This document shows positions 22,779 to 36,300 of a stretch of DNA of 64,000 nt, one piece after another. The position numbers and the translations under genes were made by a program. The number at the start of each line of letters is the position of its first letter. The stretch's first letter is position 1. This DNA is from Ascidia mentula (lineage: Eukaryota; Chordata; Ascidiacea; Phlebobranchia; Ascidiidae). The DNA is taken from positions 6,081,001 to 6,145,000 of the forward strand of contig OX387205.1 in NCBI GenBank assembly GCA_947561715.1. The letters run 5' to 3'. The notes under the pieces were generated by a model. The model was not told the DNA's origin. It ran no database searches and saw nothing but the letters and a program-made list of their open reading frames with translations.

Positions 22779-25700
22779 TTAAATAAAAGTTATTAGATAT
22801 GTAGGATACACATTTGAATCTTTGTACACAACAAAAATCTCAGGACTATCAGCATTATTAACTGTACTATCAAACTTCCTTTGACTGTTTTTTTGAGGAG
22901 GAGTTTTCATGGTTGAGTCTCCCTTGCAGTATTCACCAGTTACTACTTTGGCCAGAAAGATTGATTTTTGCCCTTCGGAATCTGGTGTGCAGTAACGTAC
23001 AGAGTAAGAAGAATTCACAGCAAAATAAACACCACGACCATAAAATGTATCTGTAAAATAAAAAAATTATTTGATATATTAGCAGGCCTTCAACTTATTT
23101 TAACAATCTTAAGCTAAAAGTATGTCCAATAATGTCAACCAGTCAATCTAAGTGATTTTATTTAACTGATTATCTCACAAACATTTTGAAATATTATGTT
23201 ACATATGTGTAGTATATGAAGTTTACCATTTTTTCCAACAAAACTTCGATCAAAGCCTTCATCAACGATTTTTTTTGTATCTGCACATGAGGTTCCATGA
23301 AATAGTTCACGTGCTACAGAGCAGCTTAAATTTGACATGTTGGTTCGGACCTCTTCCTCTTTTATTTTAAATTGACGATACAAGCCAATATTCTGTACTC
23401 TTTCAATCTAAAAATACTATGTGTCAGAATGTCAAATATTCAGGAATTAAACATTTAAGTATCTTATGTTGAGGTTTACTCTTCTGGTGAAACTTGCCAC
23501 AATGCAAAAAATATTAATTTAACTACAAAAGTTCACCTAAATTTTTTCTTGTTTCTTAAACCAACAGTCTGGAATAGCAGTGCTTTACAAAAAACGTCCA
23601 AGGATAATGGGCGTTTAATATATACACTTATTCTATCTGTTTATAAAAAAAAGCAATAAATTATATCAAAATTTAAATAATTAATAAACCTTCAAAACAG
23701 ATCTGTGGGGAGGGTTGCTTTTTTGGAACATGTTCAAAACATGTTGGTATTCCTTGTCATCTGATCCAGAAGACAAATTAACTTTAAGTTTACCAGAACT
23801 TTTCTCCCAGTTTTCTGGAAGTTCTGCGAGAAACAGCCAATTACGTGACAATATGTTGCAATACAATAAATATAAACTTGTGCACAAAGTAAAATGTAAA
23901 CTACATGTTATTTAGGGGACATTGCAGTGGATTAGCCCAATATTAGTATAATTAAAAAATTACAACTAACCTCCTTGAAAAGGCAAGCGGACCAACTCAT
24001 AATATGTTTTGCCAATCAATATTTGCCTTGTTTGAAAGTTCACAAGAGTTTTCATGCCATAAAGTTGTATGTTACAATTTGAGCTTGAATTTTTCTGCAC
24101 AGGGCATGACACTGTAATAAAGGCATTCAAATTAAACAAACTTTTAGTACCTTGTACTCATTTTCAAGCGCTAGATTTTTGGACATTGGCAAATCCATGG
24201 TGGTATCATTTATTTTATATTGCCAAACACAACTTTTTGCCAGCAGGTTTCCAGCTTTGAGATCAGAAAATGCATTGAAAAGATACTCCTTCAACTTGGT
24301 GGAGTGCATGGGATCATGTAAAGTTATTTTTCTAAAATACAGATAATATTACAAAATTGAATGCATACTTTTTCAGTGACAACACGGACAAAATAATTTT
24401 AAGTTGATTTTACCATCTAGAACTCAGGCAAAATTAGGAAACTAAAAAAGTTGGTTAGTTAGTTTTCCTTTTATTAATGGATGAGTCAGAATAGGCTAAT
24501 TACCTTTTCTCAATTTTAAGGTAAGACTTGGTTTTCAGTGCCTCATCTACTATATCAATTAGACCATCATAACTCATTTCCAAATTGTCAGGAATTATAT
24601 ATTGTTGACTCTCCATGCTATATTGAACATGTTCTACAGCCTAAACAAAATTTACACAAATATTGATGTGAATTTAAACTTAAATAAACAAAACTGATTA
24701 AGGGTAAGAATTGTGTGCAGACAATTATTTGGTTAAACTTTAAAAGGATGGCCAGACCCAAACACAGGATGCCTTAAACCCTAATTTTACAAGTTTATTT
24801 TTAGCAGCCTCACAATGAAAACAAAAACAAGCTAACTGCAAAGTGACATGTATAAAATACAAGTAGTACATAAACTCATAAACAACTGAGCAGTGCCAGT
24901 TAACTAGTGAAAAAGGACAAAATAGTCAATTTTTCTTGTTTCTGACATGAAATTATACGAACACATAAAACTAAGTGCTCTATGTACAAGAAAAAGGTAT
25001 CATGATACTAACTTTATTTAGGTTGTCCCTTCTGTCAGTAGTTAAAAACACATCAACAGTTTGCAAATTGGACTCCATGCAACTTAGTCTTTTTGAAAGA
25101 ATCTCAGCTACATCTGGGTGTTGTTGCATTTTTTTGTTTCCAGTTACTTAATTGAAAGAAAAAGTTATGGCATATAAAATAATTCTTTTACTACAACAGC
25201 CTAAACAGAACAAAATACCCTGTTTCTCAATTGCTTGTGCAAATGTTTGCAAAATTGACTTTTCAAAAACTACAAGTTTGATTAATTTGACATATTTCGG
25301 GTCACATGCAGCAAATTCTTCGAATGCTTTGGCAAATGATTTTGAAACTTTCTCAATTGACAGACCAATTCCACCTAAAAACACTTAATATGAAATCAAA
25401 TTCAACTATTACAGTGAAAACTTGATCCTACCTGATCCTAAGGTTGGTAGGGCAATAGATTTATATTGAAGCTTTTCTGCTATATCAAGAACTTTCTTTA
25501 TTCGTTTCACCAATTCAACTTCTGTATTTGGAGTGACAACATGTATGACATAGTTGCATGATAGATTGTAACTTTTAGTCACTTTGCATGAAAGGGAATC
25601 AAAAACTGGCTTTTTATCGATGTCGATTTGCATTTGCAATCCAGCACATTTCAAAACATAAGGTGATAAATGTCCTGCAGGTTACAGAAAAAGTTGTCAT

Positions 25701-28700
25701 ATCAGAAATAGTCAATATACCAGTAACGCAACTACAAAGTCAATCAATGTGCTTTTGTTTTCATATTTACCTTTACTCAGGTCAAAGTTGGCAACACAAC
25801 CATTAACAATGGCATCGGTTTTTTGTTGTGTTATGTCACCATGCATCACTTGAACATTTACAGTGCCAAACCATGTCTTTGAATTGCCAATATCATTTAT
25901 GTGACTTGTGATTGCAAATCGATTGAAAGTTGATTGTTGCAAGGATCTAAAATTAAAATTTTTATTTTGTATTGTGTTTGTGCGGCCAGTAAATCAAAGT
26001 AAATTTTTTCTGCTGTTGACATATATTTTATTTTATAAATGCTATAAATCATCAGTTTCAATATTGCACTATTCGAATATAATATCTTTAAATGCAAAGC
26101 ATAGTAAATAATGTATAAATGCAAAACACTAAATGGTTTACTTACCCAGGTTTATCAGAACTCAGTGAAGACTCTTCCAGTGACATTGAAGATAGAGTGG
26201 TCTATAAATTAAGTGCAAAATGTCATCAAGGAAATATTATGCTGCATATTAGTAGTTTATTATTCAAATAATTGACAAGACATACTAACATGAATATAAA
26301 GCATAAAAACCTGAACAATAGTGCTGTATTCTTTGTAAAGATGGTTAACAGCACTTTTCCACTCCTTTGTTTCAAGGTAATCTGATAAGTTTGCTGCCTT
26401 AAATGTAAATTGCTTTTCTTGCCATGATATTTGGTCAAGTTTTGACATTGCTAAAAAATTAAACCAATGGTAAAGCTAACACACATTTAATGTACATACA
26501 GTTATTAGTGCGATGAATCTGATCTTAATGTTTTGCAACACAAAAGTGTCGCCATTTTAAATCTAACACTTCCAAATAACTACATAATTCAGAGCAATAT
26601 TTAATAAATAAACTATAGAAACCTGTATTGTTCAACAAACAAACGTTAAGTTTGCTTTCAAAAATTACCTGACTTGACATCTGAAGTTGGTCCCATTATT
26701 TCAATCCCATTTGAAACAATTTTCATGGTAATTGCTACTGGATATTTGTGATCACTAGTTATGCGATCAAAAATCATTTTAGCTTGGGCAGAATTGCATC
26801 TAAACACTGCTGATGTTTTAAGCACTTTCTCAATAACTTTGTTGAGATCACCAACAACTGACTCCACACAATCAGCATTAAATCCAAGTGTGTGGATTTT
26901 GTGATTCTGAAATTGCAATTATATAACATCCTATTAAGTCAATAATTTTTTTGCAAATTGTACCTCAACAATCACATGAAGATGCCGCAATGAAAGTTTT
27001 TGAGTAAAACATTTCCAGTCACCACCTTGCAGTACAGAATGTGGCAGTGTTACAGGAATATTTGTTTCCAAACATTGGATCATTTCTTCCAATGCTTCAC
27101 AACCAGTTTTAAAGTGGGAGTCACTCAAAGTAACTAATTTTAAACCATTTTCAAAGATCACAACCCCTATGAAAAGTAAGTAATTTTAAACAAACAGATG
27201 AAAAGAACAACAAATACTTCACAAACTGACACAGTACTGTATGTTGCTTCAGTTATAAAACTACAATATAATTTTTGTTTCACATATAAAATGTCTACAA
27301 CTTAATTTTCGTTGAATTCATAAAACGTTTAAAAACATTTACTGCAGTCAAAACAAAATTAGTCAATATAAAATCAACATTTTTTGCAATTAGTGAAAAA
27401 AAATAATCAAAATGGACGTTTCTCAGAAACCAACTTCTGTAAATAATCGTTTGTTTAAGCTACTTTATTATTTACAGGAGTTGTTAAAAATATCTGTTAG
27501 TAAGTCTTTGTAAGCCATAAAGACAACAGGAGATCCAAGAAAACAAACTTTTATTTTTCTGAGGAACCAAGTGTTTTAAAAAAATGTCTCAGATTGTTGT
27601 CTACAAAATGCCTCAGATATTGTCATAATGTAAATGCAAAAAATTAAACAAAATATTAAAGATAACACTACCTTTAACACGGAGGTGTTCAAAAGTTTTT
27701 TTAATCAATTCCTCTGAATAGAGCATATGGTTTGTCAACATTTCCTCCAGGAAAGTTATTTTCTGTTTAACTATGTTCGGAATTGCTGATAACAGGTCTT
27801 TCTGTAAGGATGTGGACTGCTGTAATTTATATTCTCGACACTTTTTAATGATGGTTAACTAACTTTGAGGTTATCCATGTAATCTTTAGCTTCTTGAATG
27901 TCTTCTGCCGATCCACTGAAACGAAGCCGTTCATCGTCTTCAAAGCAGCTAATTTTCACTTTTCCAGAAAATTTTTTGTTGGTTCGCTTTAGGATTTCAC
28001 ATTTCACAAGCAACCTTAACAAGTGTATAATAACAAACCGGCATGTACTATTTCAGGAAATATCCTAACTACTAGGGATGCACGGAAAGTTGAATTTGCT
28101 GAATTTATCTGGTGGAAAATGAATAGTTGTGAAAACCTTAGTTTTGAACGAATAAATTCGACAAACCGAAACTTTTTTTACTGCATATATCGCTGATATG
28201 CATACACACATAGATTAACATGTGTTAGTACTGTTTAAACAGTTTGTAAGGTATATGTTTGTTTTATTTTTATGGTCATAGCAGTGATGAAAAATACTTT
28301 ACACAGTTGGTACAACATTCAAGGTATTTTTTAGTACCAATAAAAGTTTGCATGATAGTAGTACATCCCATTCAGTACATGCTTTATTTAAATTTAATGC
28401 ATTTAATGAGATGAATACTAAAATTAGTTTCAGTTTTTTCGGCAACTTGTGCAGAATATTCAGTTTCAGCAAAATAAAAAAATACTGTTTCGGTGCATCA
28501 CTACTAACTACGCCAAGCACATTAACCCATTAACTAGTGAAGTCCCATCTTTCCTCATATTAAATCAGTTTCCAACTAAGAATTTGTTTGTTTGAGAAAA
28601 GATTTCAAGAATTACAAAATTACTTGGTTACCAAAGACATTTTCACAGAAATAATAATTGCATGTTATTGTGTTTGGTGAACAACATGATAAGGTTACAG

Positions 28701-29979
28701 GACAAAAAAGCAGGAAAAATCATCTTTAACATAAAGGGATACACTCATGGTAATGTGTGTAGACAGTGAAAAAACAAAGTGGTGCAGTGACAGTAAAAAA
28801 GTTAAGAACCCATTTTTGCATGATAAGTGAAAATACATACTTGCACTCATCCTTCTTACAGTGTTCATTTGTATCTTCGTTTGCATCCATGTTGCTGTTG
28901 TGGGAAAGAAAAGGAATTTTAACTGTTTGTTAATAAAAATGTCAAAGTTTGTTGAATATGGTTTAATCCATTTTTAACCTAACAAAGGAACCAATTGAAC
29001 ACAATACTTAACTAATGGGAATTGCTCTTCTGTATGAAGACCAATTCCCATTAACTACTATGCCTGGCAGCAGCAGCAAAAAAAATAGAAGCAATACTTA
29101 ACATTTTATATTGTGACACAGTGCTTTCAGTTTCTACTTTTTTTGATTCAACATCATGTTTCAACCCAATAAGTACCACATGAGGTGACTTCACATTTTG
29201 ATACCAATGAACATAAAGCGAAATTTTAATTTGCTAATATGTTGATGAGAATTTTTAACAAACTTGGCCACATTTATGTCTTTGGCAGGAACTTTAACAG
29301 TAGCCAATCTTACAGAAGATGAACTAGAGATAATTAAAAAATTATTTAATGTTGGCAAAATATATTAATTGCTTTCTAAAGCATACCCAACACTATCCAA
29401 ACTGTTTTTTATGTATTCCAGTTTTTGTGAAACAATGTTTTTTTCTCCACATACAATCACATGATTGGCATTTTGGTACCAACGAATAAACAATCTTGAA
29501 TCAGCATCATCAAAAAATGAAGGATCCATTTTCTCAATAGATTCTCGAGGAAATGTTTTTTTTACTGTTGTGTATGAATCCAAAAAGTGTGCAAGACTTT
29601 GTTTGCATTGCTGATAAAAATAGTTTGGTTCTATCTTGGTTTTTCCCTGCAAAAATGTTTCTTGGGATTAATAAGCATGGTAAAGATGTAAATCATTGAA
29701 TCGGGAAGCAGTGGGAAGATCCAATCTTGTCATACATTAGCATGAAACATTTCTGTGTTGAATTGAGATCTATATTTGCTAAATAAAATACACACTACAA
29801 AACCTAAAAAATATGGTACCTTTAATGGAGAAAAGCAATATTGCATTTCTTGTTGTTCATTACTGTTTATTGTAACAAATGCAAAGTCGTTGAAAGCACC
29901 AATTAACTTGAACCGAGCTGGTTTGCTTTTGAGAAGAAAACGAGCAACATGTTGGTCATCAGCAGGAATGACAACATCT
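22779..29979 (-). pseudogene. PARP14-like: PARP14-like gene, U2 copy with out-of-frame N-terminal fusion
   Basis: The C-terminal two thirds align exon by exon with U1: KH-like exons, macro domain (about 25950-25010), WWE with an intact AG acceptor, ART exons with ELFHGTS, GFDRSF, GVYFAVNSSYS and an Ile triad residue; stop 22779-22781. At the N-terminus exon A (29820-29979) and B1 are open, with TAC where U1 has TAG. C1 then joins B4 at about 29220 through an AAAATT microhomology, and translation hits TGA at 29191-29193. B2, C2, B3 and C4 are missing. The 54-bp exon beginning ATGGATGC (about 28840-28893) is intact, so a shorter protein starting there remains possible. Confidence 0.75.
28073..28503. 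mobile_element. hAT-type MITE (U2)
   Basis: Same element and position as in U1, ends tagggatgcac and gtgcatcacta. Here the 8-bp target duplication ctaactac is perfect on both sides (28065-28072 and 28504-28511), which fixes the element limits. Confidence 0.85.
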
Positions 29980-30660
29980 CTGCATTACACATCATAAACA
30001 ATAACAACTAGAGGTTATTAAGCATTTGTTTTAGTTACATGCACCAATAATTAATTTGTCAACATTTAAATAATCAGTAAAGAAAAAGTTTTGTACTTTT
30101 TTTGAGAAAACTTTTATAATTTGAAAACACGGCTATGCCAGATTGGAAAGTCTACGATTTGATCAGAGGTATTTTTATGCATGACTGTTGATTGCACAGA
30201 CAGTGCACAGATCAGCAAACAGTTTTTTGTTTTAATGCATATTGGTTAATTTTTTTTTCAGGTTTACCAATAAAACTATGCAAAAGTGTGAAAGGCCCTT
30301 TTTTCAAATCTAGCAGATATGTATGAATTTCATTTTTGAAAAAGCAGAAAGTTTCAACTGTAGCAAACCTTATATTTGCAACAAGCTGCATTAAATAGTA
30401 AAACACTTCTTTAAAGAAACTTATACAATTGATGGTTTCGAATTCACATCAACAATGGGTCTGACATTACAATGCAGCAGGAAAAAGATTGACTGAAAAT
30501 GCATTGCTTTAGATACTAAAACATGTATAGCGCATACCTGAATTTTTTTATGTTTTTTGTTTTTTCATTTTATGTTTAGGCAAAGCAGAAATTTTCGAAG
30601 AATATAAGTATACCAAGCACCAAAAATTTCTCCTTAGGCGAAGAAAAACATCTTAAATTA

Positions 30661-30953
30661 CCGTATTTACTCGATTGTAAGCCGCCCTCGAATGTAAGCC
30701 GCACGTTAATGTTAAAGACAAACTTAGGTGCCCTACAACAATAATAGTCAACAAATCTGTAGTTTAAAATTGTGAGATACGCAGACAATCTTGGGAGATA
30801 AAACGTATTGGTACGATGAAGCGAGTTGATGGTAAATTTCATTAAAAAACAGAGCGCAGACAAAATATCGGCGTGACATTAAATAATTTAAGCCGCCCTC
30901 GAATATAAGCCGCCCTCGATTGTACGCCGCGGCTTACAATCGAGTAAATACGG
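30661..30953. mobile_element. TA-target MITE with internal deletion (U2)
   Basis: Same ends as the U1 copy. About 34 bases near the right end are lost, so tgtacgccgc runs directly into ggcttacaatcg. TA duplications flank it. Confidence 0.8.
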
Positions 30954-32245
30954 TAACGGCAATTAGCGCGCCTGGCAGCAACTTTAGCTGCTGTGTGCGT
31001 TTTTACTGCGGCGAACAAGTCTTGATCGTATGGAAACTGACAGCGGACGGACACTAAAGCTTATCTGTTGTGTATTTTGTTAGTGCGTACGACTAAACAA
31101 CAAAAATTTCCCACAAAATGATTTACTGCAGCGTTACACACGTTTTATTGAAAAACACCTATCTAAACCAATGCATTTTCCGCCAATCTTTAACTGCAGC
31201 ATGGTGACGTCTGACACATTGTTGACGCGAAATCGGAACCATGAATTAACCTACTTTTCGGCATTATGGTGATGTCTTGCCATATTACTCCATTAACCAG
31301 TTTTCTTTAAACTTGCAACTTGTTCTCTGTTCAGGCAAAAAGATCACTTCTACATAAACATCGGTTCCAATGGTTCCAAATTGTATTTTTTGCAGGGATA
31401 CCAAAGAGGAACCGACAAACAAATGACGTAACAAAGCAAGTTCAGTTCCGCTTGGAGGGAATACCCTGTTTCGCATCTCAACTCCAGTCAAAGCAAAGGT
31501 CTGTAACGTAATTTTACGTTGCAAAGCAACGTTTGAATTCATGGAAATATGAACAATGGTCACACAACAGCCAGTTTCGTAATTAACGTACGGAATCTCT
31601 TTCCATGGGGTTAAGGCATTTTAGGTAGCGTCTCGTCCAGCATCTCATTTCAAAATGTATAGCAACGGTTGCTTTCTCACGTGATTTGATCTCGTTACTA
31701 GTGTGATATTAATTTACAAACGTTATCAGTTTCTACGCAACATCTGTCTTTTCATGTGATTTTATTGGACAGCTTAAATGTGTCGCCTTAGGGACGTTAA
31801 GTTTCTCGTGTATAAAGTCCTTCATTGTTTTGTGTAAGTGTCCAACATTTAAAATGTAAAAACAAACAGTTTACTGCGCTCAGCATGTATCGGCCGAGAA
31901 TTCGAGTGTAACGGCAGAATTTGCGCGTCTGGCACCTCGCCGTCGTCACATAATAGGATAGAATCTCAATTCCCGAAAACGCGTGTATTTGGCACACGGA
32001 CACAGACACGTTCACGAACACGGTCTTCTGTGAAGAAAACGTACATTTATGATCCCAGGTATTCAATGATATTATGTCAATAACAAATATGCTTACCGGA
32101 GTTTTGAGCCAGATCGAAAAAAACTCAACAAACCAATCAGATTGATATCGCTTACACAAACTTATTCAAATAGAATATAGGTAACGCAGAAGTAATGCCA
32201 TGCTTTCGCATTGCAAGGCAGGATCGCCCCACTGCGCAGGCCCTT
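30954..32245. other. Upstream region of PARP14-like gene (U2)
   Basis: Homologue of 19705-20989 in U1, nearly identical. No supported exon. It runs into the SINE-like segment instead of the U1-type junction. Confidence 0.45.
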
Positions 32246-32429
32246 TATATTTGGTGATCTCAGCTCTCGTATTTTAATCATAAGGTTTACAGGCCTCGCA
32301 GCCAAGCTGGATCAGCCACTTTTCCCGACAAGTCGGAGCGAGATCTGAAAAATCAAGCTCCCGGTGAGGTTTGAACTCATGACCCTGGGCTAACCAGGCC
32401 CAACGCTCTACCGACTGAGCTACAGGAGT
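32246..32429 (-). mobile_element. tRNA-derived SINE-like segment (U2)
   Basis: Read on the minus strand, 32429-32357 folds as a tRNA-like cloverleaf. The acceptor arms ACTCCTG and CGGGAGC pair at 6 of 7 positions (one G-U). There is a GCTC/GAGC D stem with A box TAGCTCAGTCGG, an anticodon stem TGGGC/GCCCA with loop CTGGTTA (GGT, Thr-like) after one extra base, and a TTCAAAC T-loop (B box). A tRNA-unrelated body follows to about 32246. The extra base, the imperfect acceptor and the attached body favour a SINE over a working tRNA gene. Copies are in U3 and U4. The outer limit is approximate. Confidence 0.65.
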
Positions 32430-33470
32430 GCAGTGGTTTCACGGGGTATATTGTGGCCAAGGTACACTGGTGCGCAAGCGCACAACTTGTCAGGCGACCT
32501 TCACATACGTAGGGGATCTCTTGCTGGAATTCCTCTCTCCATGATTCACATTTAAGGAAATTAACTGAAATATTATCTACGGCAGGATAACAGATAGACG
32601 GGTCGACGAGAGACCACCACAGCGGTGTTCTCGCAGCAAATGGTTGTTTGCGGTTTCCTGTTCTCATCTCCAAGACTCTATGGGCATACGGAACGTCAGT
32701 GCCAATAAGTAGCAGCATCTCACCATTACACAACTGAGGAAATTCTAATCCCTGAAGGCGTGGAAGACTGTCCAATTCCGTATTTCTCGGGGTTGGATTA
32801 GGCTCGACCGGAATAGCGTCAATAGACAAGGCATTGTCCACATTAATTTCTTCATCTTCACTTAATGACAAAACACGAAAACTTGCGCTGATTCCACTGT
32901 AATTTGCAAGCCTTTTTCCGACGCTGGACATGGTAACTTGTTTCGGACTTCCGTCTATTGGAAGTAGATCTGCTAACCTTTTGTCGTAAAAACTTGTATC
33001 GGATCCCTGGTCGAGGAACGCGTACGTCTTGACCTCTCGACCATTGGCTCGAATTTTCACCGGAATAACCGAAAAGTACGATGAATGGCCATTCTTCATC
33101 GCATTGCACCTGGCTGTAGAATTGGTGGTCTGGCTGCTGGGGGGCTCGCTGCGCTGAATTCTATTATACAACGCTTCTACGAAGGCTCTAGCGACTATAA
33201 GGCTTACCGAAGTTCTCGTAGAGAATGTTTCTTGCCTCTGGATAGCCTTCCTTCGTCTCCAAGACAGAACAGTGTTCAATCGGGGACCTCGCCTTTTCTT
33301 TGCATTGTTTGACAAGCAATGTCAGGCGCATATCGTCACTTCGAGTCTTGCATTCGAGATTCGATTCAAAGTAACGTACAAACATCCAATAATCCGTAGG
33401 TTTTCCCGAGAAAGTCATGTGGCTTCGGCATACTCATGCCTTCTCCAACTGCCTCTACGATGCACGGTAA
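32430..33470 (-). mobile_element. BEL/Pao-type retrotransposon fragment, gag and protease part (U2)
   Basis: Minus-strand coding remnant. A DUF1759-like gag stretch (FSGKPTDYWMFVRYF, 33188-33418) is followed, after a frameshift, by a DUF1758-like aspartyl protease (YAFLDQGSDTSF; LLIGTDVPYAHRVLE; ARTPLWWSLV) running down to about 32440. No reverse transcriptase, integrase or LTRs are seen. Compared with U3 and U4, about 0.5 kb of gag is deleted between gcacggta and acgtaaaa. It is a degenerate fragment, duplicated as part of the unit. Confidence 0.75.
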
Positions 33471-33652
33471 AAAAATCGTCGTGAAAGTTACAACCAGCAG
33501 CAGAAAACTCCCTTTTACAGCAAAATCGTGTTTATGCTTTGCTTGTTACACGCCATTATACAGAGTGTAACTAAAATATTATCGCCGGAAATAGTTTGAA
33601 TGATGAAGCTTGCTGTTTTTTGTAATTTAACAAAACTGTGATATTATAACAG

Positions 33653-33808
33653 ATCGACGAGCTTCGTGTGGAGGAACCTGATTGGACGAATTATGATGAA
33701 GATGAAACCACGGTGAAAATGCAGTTGGCCGATAATGTCATGGAGTTTTTGCTCAACGATACGGTTCAATGCTTCAACAAGATCGATCAAAAGCAGTTCA
33801 AATCGTGA
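33653..33808 (+). pseudogene. CEP350: Duplicated last exon of CEP350 (U3)
   Basis: The acceptor (tataacag) and the 156-base exon match 5895-6050 with very few changes; the frame and TGA stop are intact. The flanking sequence from about 33471 is the CEP350 last intron, but the upstream neighbour is the BEL/Pao fragment, not the other CEP350 exons. It is an orphan exon carried by the tandem duplication. Confidence 0.85.
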
Positions 33809-34646
33809 TGTGCTATTTTGTAAGCAATTTTGAAAACATTCTTGAAACTGTTGCCAAAATAGTGAAATGTTTGAACCGTCAGGTTGCGGTTGAAAATAGC
33901 AAACAATGAATGTGTTAAACACAATTTTTCGTCATTTCATCCGGGTCTGTGTAGTAGTTAGTCCCAGAACGATTTGGTCAAACAAAACAAAAATATCCAA
34001 AAATCCCCATAGTCAGTAGATTTTTGTTGGTTCGAATATTGTCTTTCAACTATATCCAGGTCGTACTTTGGTATATGTATTCCTGTTATATCAGTTTGCT
34101 ATAGGCGAAATCAGTGTCTTATTACCTCGTTTCGAACAGCGCCACAAAGCTTGTAGTCTTGCTAGCAAGTAGTATGAGTGTCCTGTACAGTTTTCACTCA
34201 ACACATATTTATTGTTTTAAAAAAGGTTCTGATAACTCTTCACTGTATTAAGCTCGCCTTTTTCAAAATGCTTTTTTATATATTTTTGTGCAGAGCTCGA
34301 TCGATTTTGTTTGAAACTTGTAATAAAGTTTTCAGTTTGGAAATTTTGACTATGATGTATTACCTGAATATTTGTTGAAACAAAACGTAACTCGTAAAAA
34401 TACGTTTGCAGTATTTGCACAAAATTATAAACCCGGAGTTTTTTTGACGCCGCTATATTACATTGGCTACAGCAAAACTAACTTTGAACTACATCCTGAC
34501 TCCGATTTTGTTTTTTTAAAAGTTACATTTAGGTAATCTTGCGTTGATAAATGCAGAAACTTCGTTTTTAAGATTACCTCATTCGTTGTTAAATTTGTCA
34601 TATTCTTTTTAATAAATTAGCCACAAATCTTTGATAAATTAGAAAT

Positions 34647-34763
34647 AGCAGCGTTCGATTACTTGTCTTAATATTATTAATGCGCTGAATACATTGGCGG
34701 TGACTTTAAACAAAATGCGGGTACTACAAGGAATTTTTGAACGACCAACACGAGACGCTACAA
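34647..34763. mobile_element. U3-specific insertion of about 117 bp
   Basis: U1 and U4 read ttagaaatcgtgttgg here. U3 has an extra segment between agaaat and aaatcgtg, giving a possible 4-bp aaat duplication. The ends (agcagcgttcg and, reversed, tgtagcgtctcg) are weakly similar inverted repeats. The type is unknown. Confidence 0.4.
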
Positions 34764-35553
34764 AATCGTGTTGGCAGATCATTATACTATATTGCTAAGC
34801 CGCTATTATGGAGTCACTATCTACCTTTCACTTGGTAATAGCTTGGGGAAAGGCATTTTTATTTGGGCTAGTTCACCAACCACCAAAACGTGTTACTCGA
34901 TAAACACGAGTTACAAATAATAATGGATACTGACAAAACATCGTCAAAATGTTTATGAAAAAGCTTTGCATTTGAAATATTGTGCCAAAATTGACAAAAA
35001 GGAACCTTCTGTGCAGTTAGCTTTTCAAATTCCGTTTTCAAATTTCGTGTTCGCTTGCCGACGTCAAAAACATGCAAATTGGAACGCTTTTGGGTTCGTT
35101 GTTTTTGCAGAATAGTGCGCTTTTGGGACTGTTTAAAAGAAGGATCTGGAGCTTCTGGCTAAAAGCATCTGCACATCTGCCTTACATTCCCGTAAGCATT
35201 AATATATTGAGCGGAGATTATTTAATCAAATGTGGCATTTACGTAATTTTTTTCAAAACTGCAAAGGAAATTTGTTTGTGAGATTACCTCAAGTTTCGTT
35301 AAATTTGTTATTTTCTTGATAAATTAGCCACAAAGTCTCGGAACCATTTGTCATTAATTTGTGATCGTGCTGGCAGATCATTATGCAACATTGTGTCGTT
35401 GCATGGCTATTAAATGGGTAGTTTTTCAAAAAATGTGGTTGTTTTACTAACCACCAAGAGACATAATGCTTACTAAGTTTAAATATTTGCTGATGTATTT
35501 GTTACAACAGACGGATAGGAGGCAAGAATGTGTAAAATTCTTATAGTCAAGCA

Positions 35554-36300
35554 ATGGAAAATAGAAAAGTTTTTCTTGATCTTCAAACTGGACTTCAATT
35601 TTGCGACGTATTGAAGAAAGTGGATTTTACTTTTACTAACTTCATCTTCATATCTGTGTATGCTGTGTTATGGTTACGGCAACGATCTTTTTACATCAAC
35701 AAACATACCCTGCATTTGACTTCGTGCTGCACAAGATATTTTAGCGTTTTGGTTCTCTTTATCCTATCTCTGATAAACCCAGTGGTATATATCGCCACAC
35801 AATGGTACCATAAAGGCAGGTTTGGCTGTTAGTTGAAATCCAGTGCGTTCCCTACAGATTATTACTGGCTGACGCTTGCCATAATTACTCTATTCTTTCA
35901 TGCTAGTCTCCTTACACTATTTGCCTACCCTCTGTTGAAGCATCGTGCGGCTATCAGTCGACGAATGTCGCAGCAGATGCCCAATCGCAACGCTGAAGGA
36001 TTGATCTTGGTGATCAGAAGAGCTTTTCATTTGGCCATTGTTTGCGTTGTTTCTGATATTATAGTGGTGGTGGTAAACGTTGCCGTCGTCACACAGAATA
36101 ACACTATTCCCCAGATTGTAACCAACATCAACATTCTAATCAATGTCACAATGGTTGTCATGACATTTGGTGACTGGAAAAAGAGACTTATGTCTTGGAC
36201 AAAGTCGATCAAAGAAACTGCGGCGGGAGAACAAGGCTCTTTGGCTATGATGCAGACTTCTTCCCGTTCAACAACTGGCTTACAGGAGCATATTGCTTAA
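35554..36300 (+). pseudogene. 7TM receptor-like gene, truncated and nonsense-mutated copy (U3)
   Basis: Carries the same 5' truncation as U2 (start MENRKVFLD). It also has a 12-base in-frame deletion in the fourth helix region and a TAG at 35830-35832 (ggctgttag, where other copies read ggctgtaag). The remaining 155 codons continue in frame to 36300. Confidence 0.8.

Noticed and set aside
32357..32429. Functional tRNA-Thr(GGT) gene
   Set aside because: There is one extra base between the D and anticodon stems, an unpaired acceptor position, further decay in U4 and an attached non-tRNA body; a SINE is more likely.
33644..33922. 92-codon minus-strand frame in U3 and U4
   Set aside because: Antisense shadow of the duplicated CEP350 last exon.
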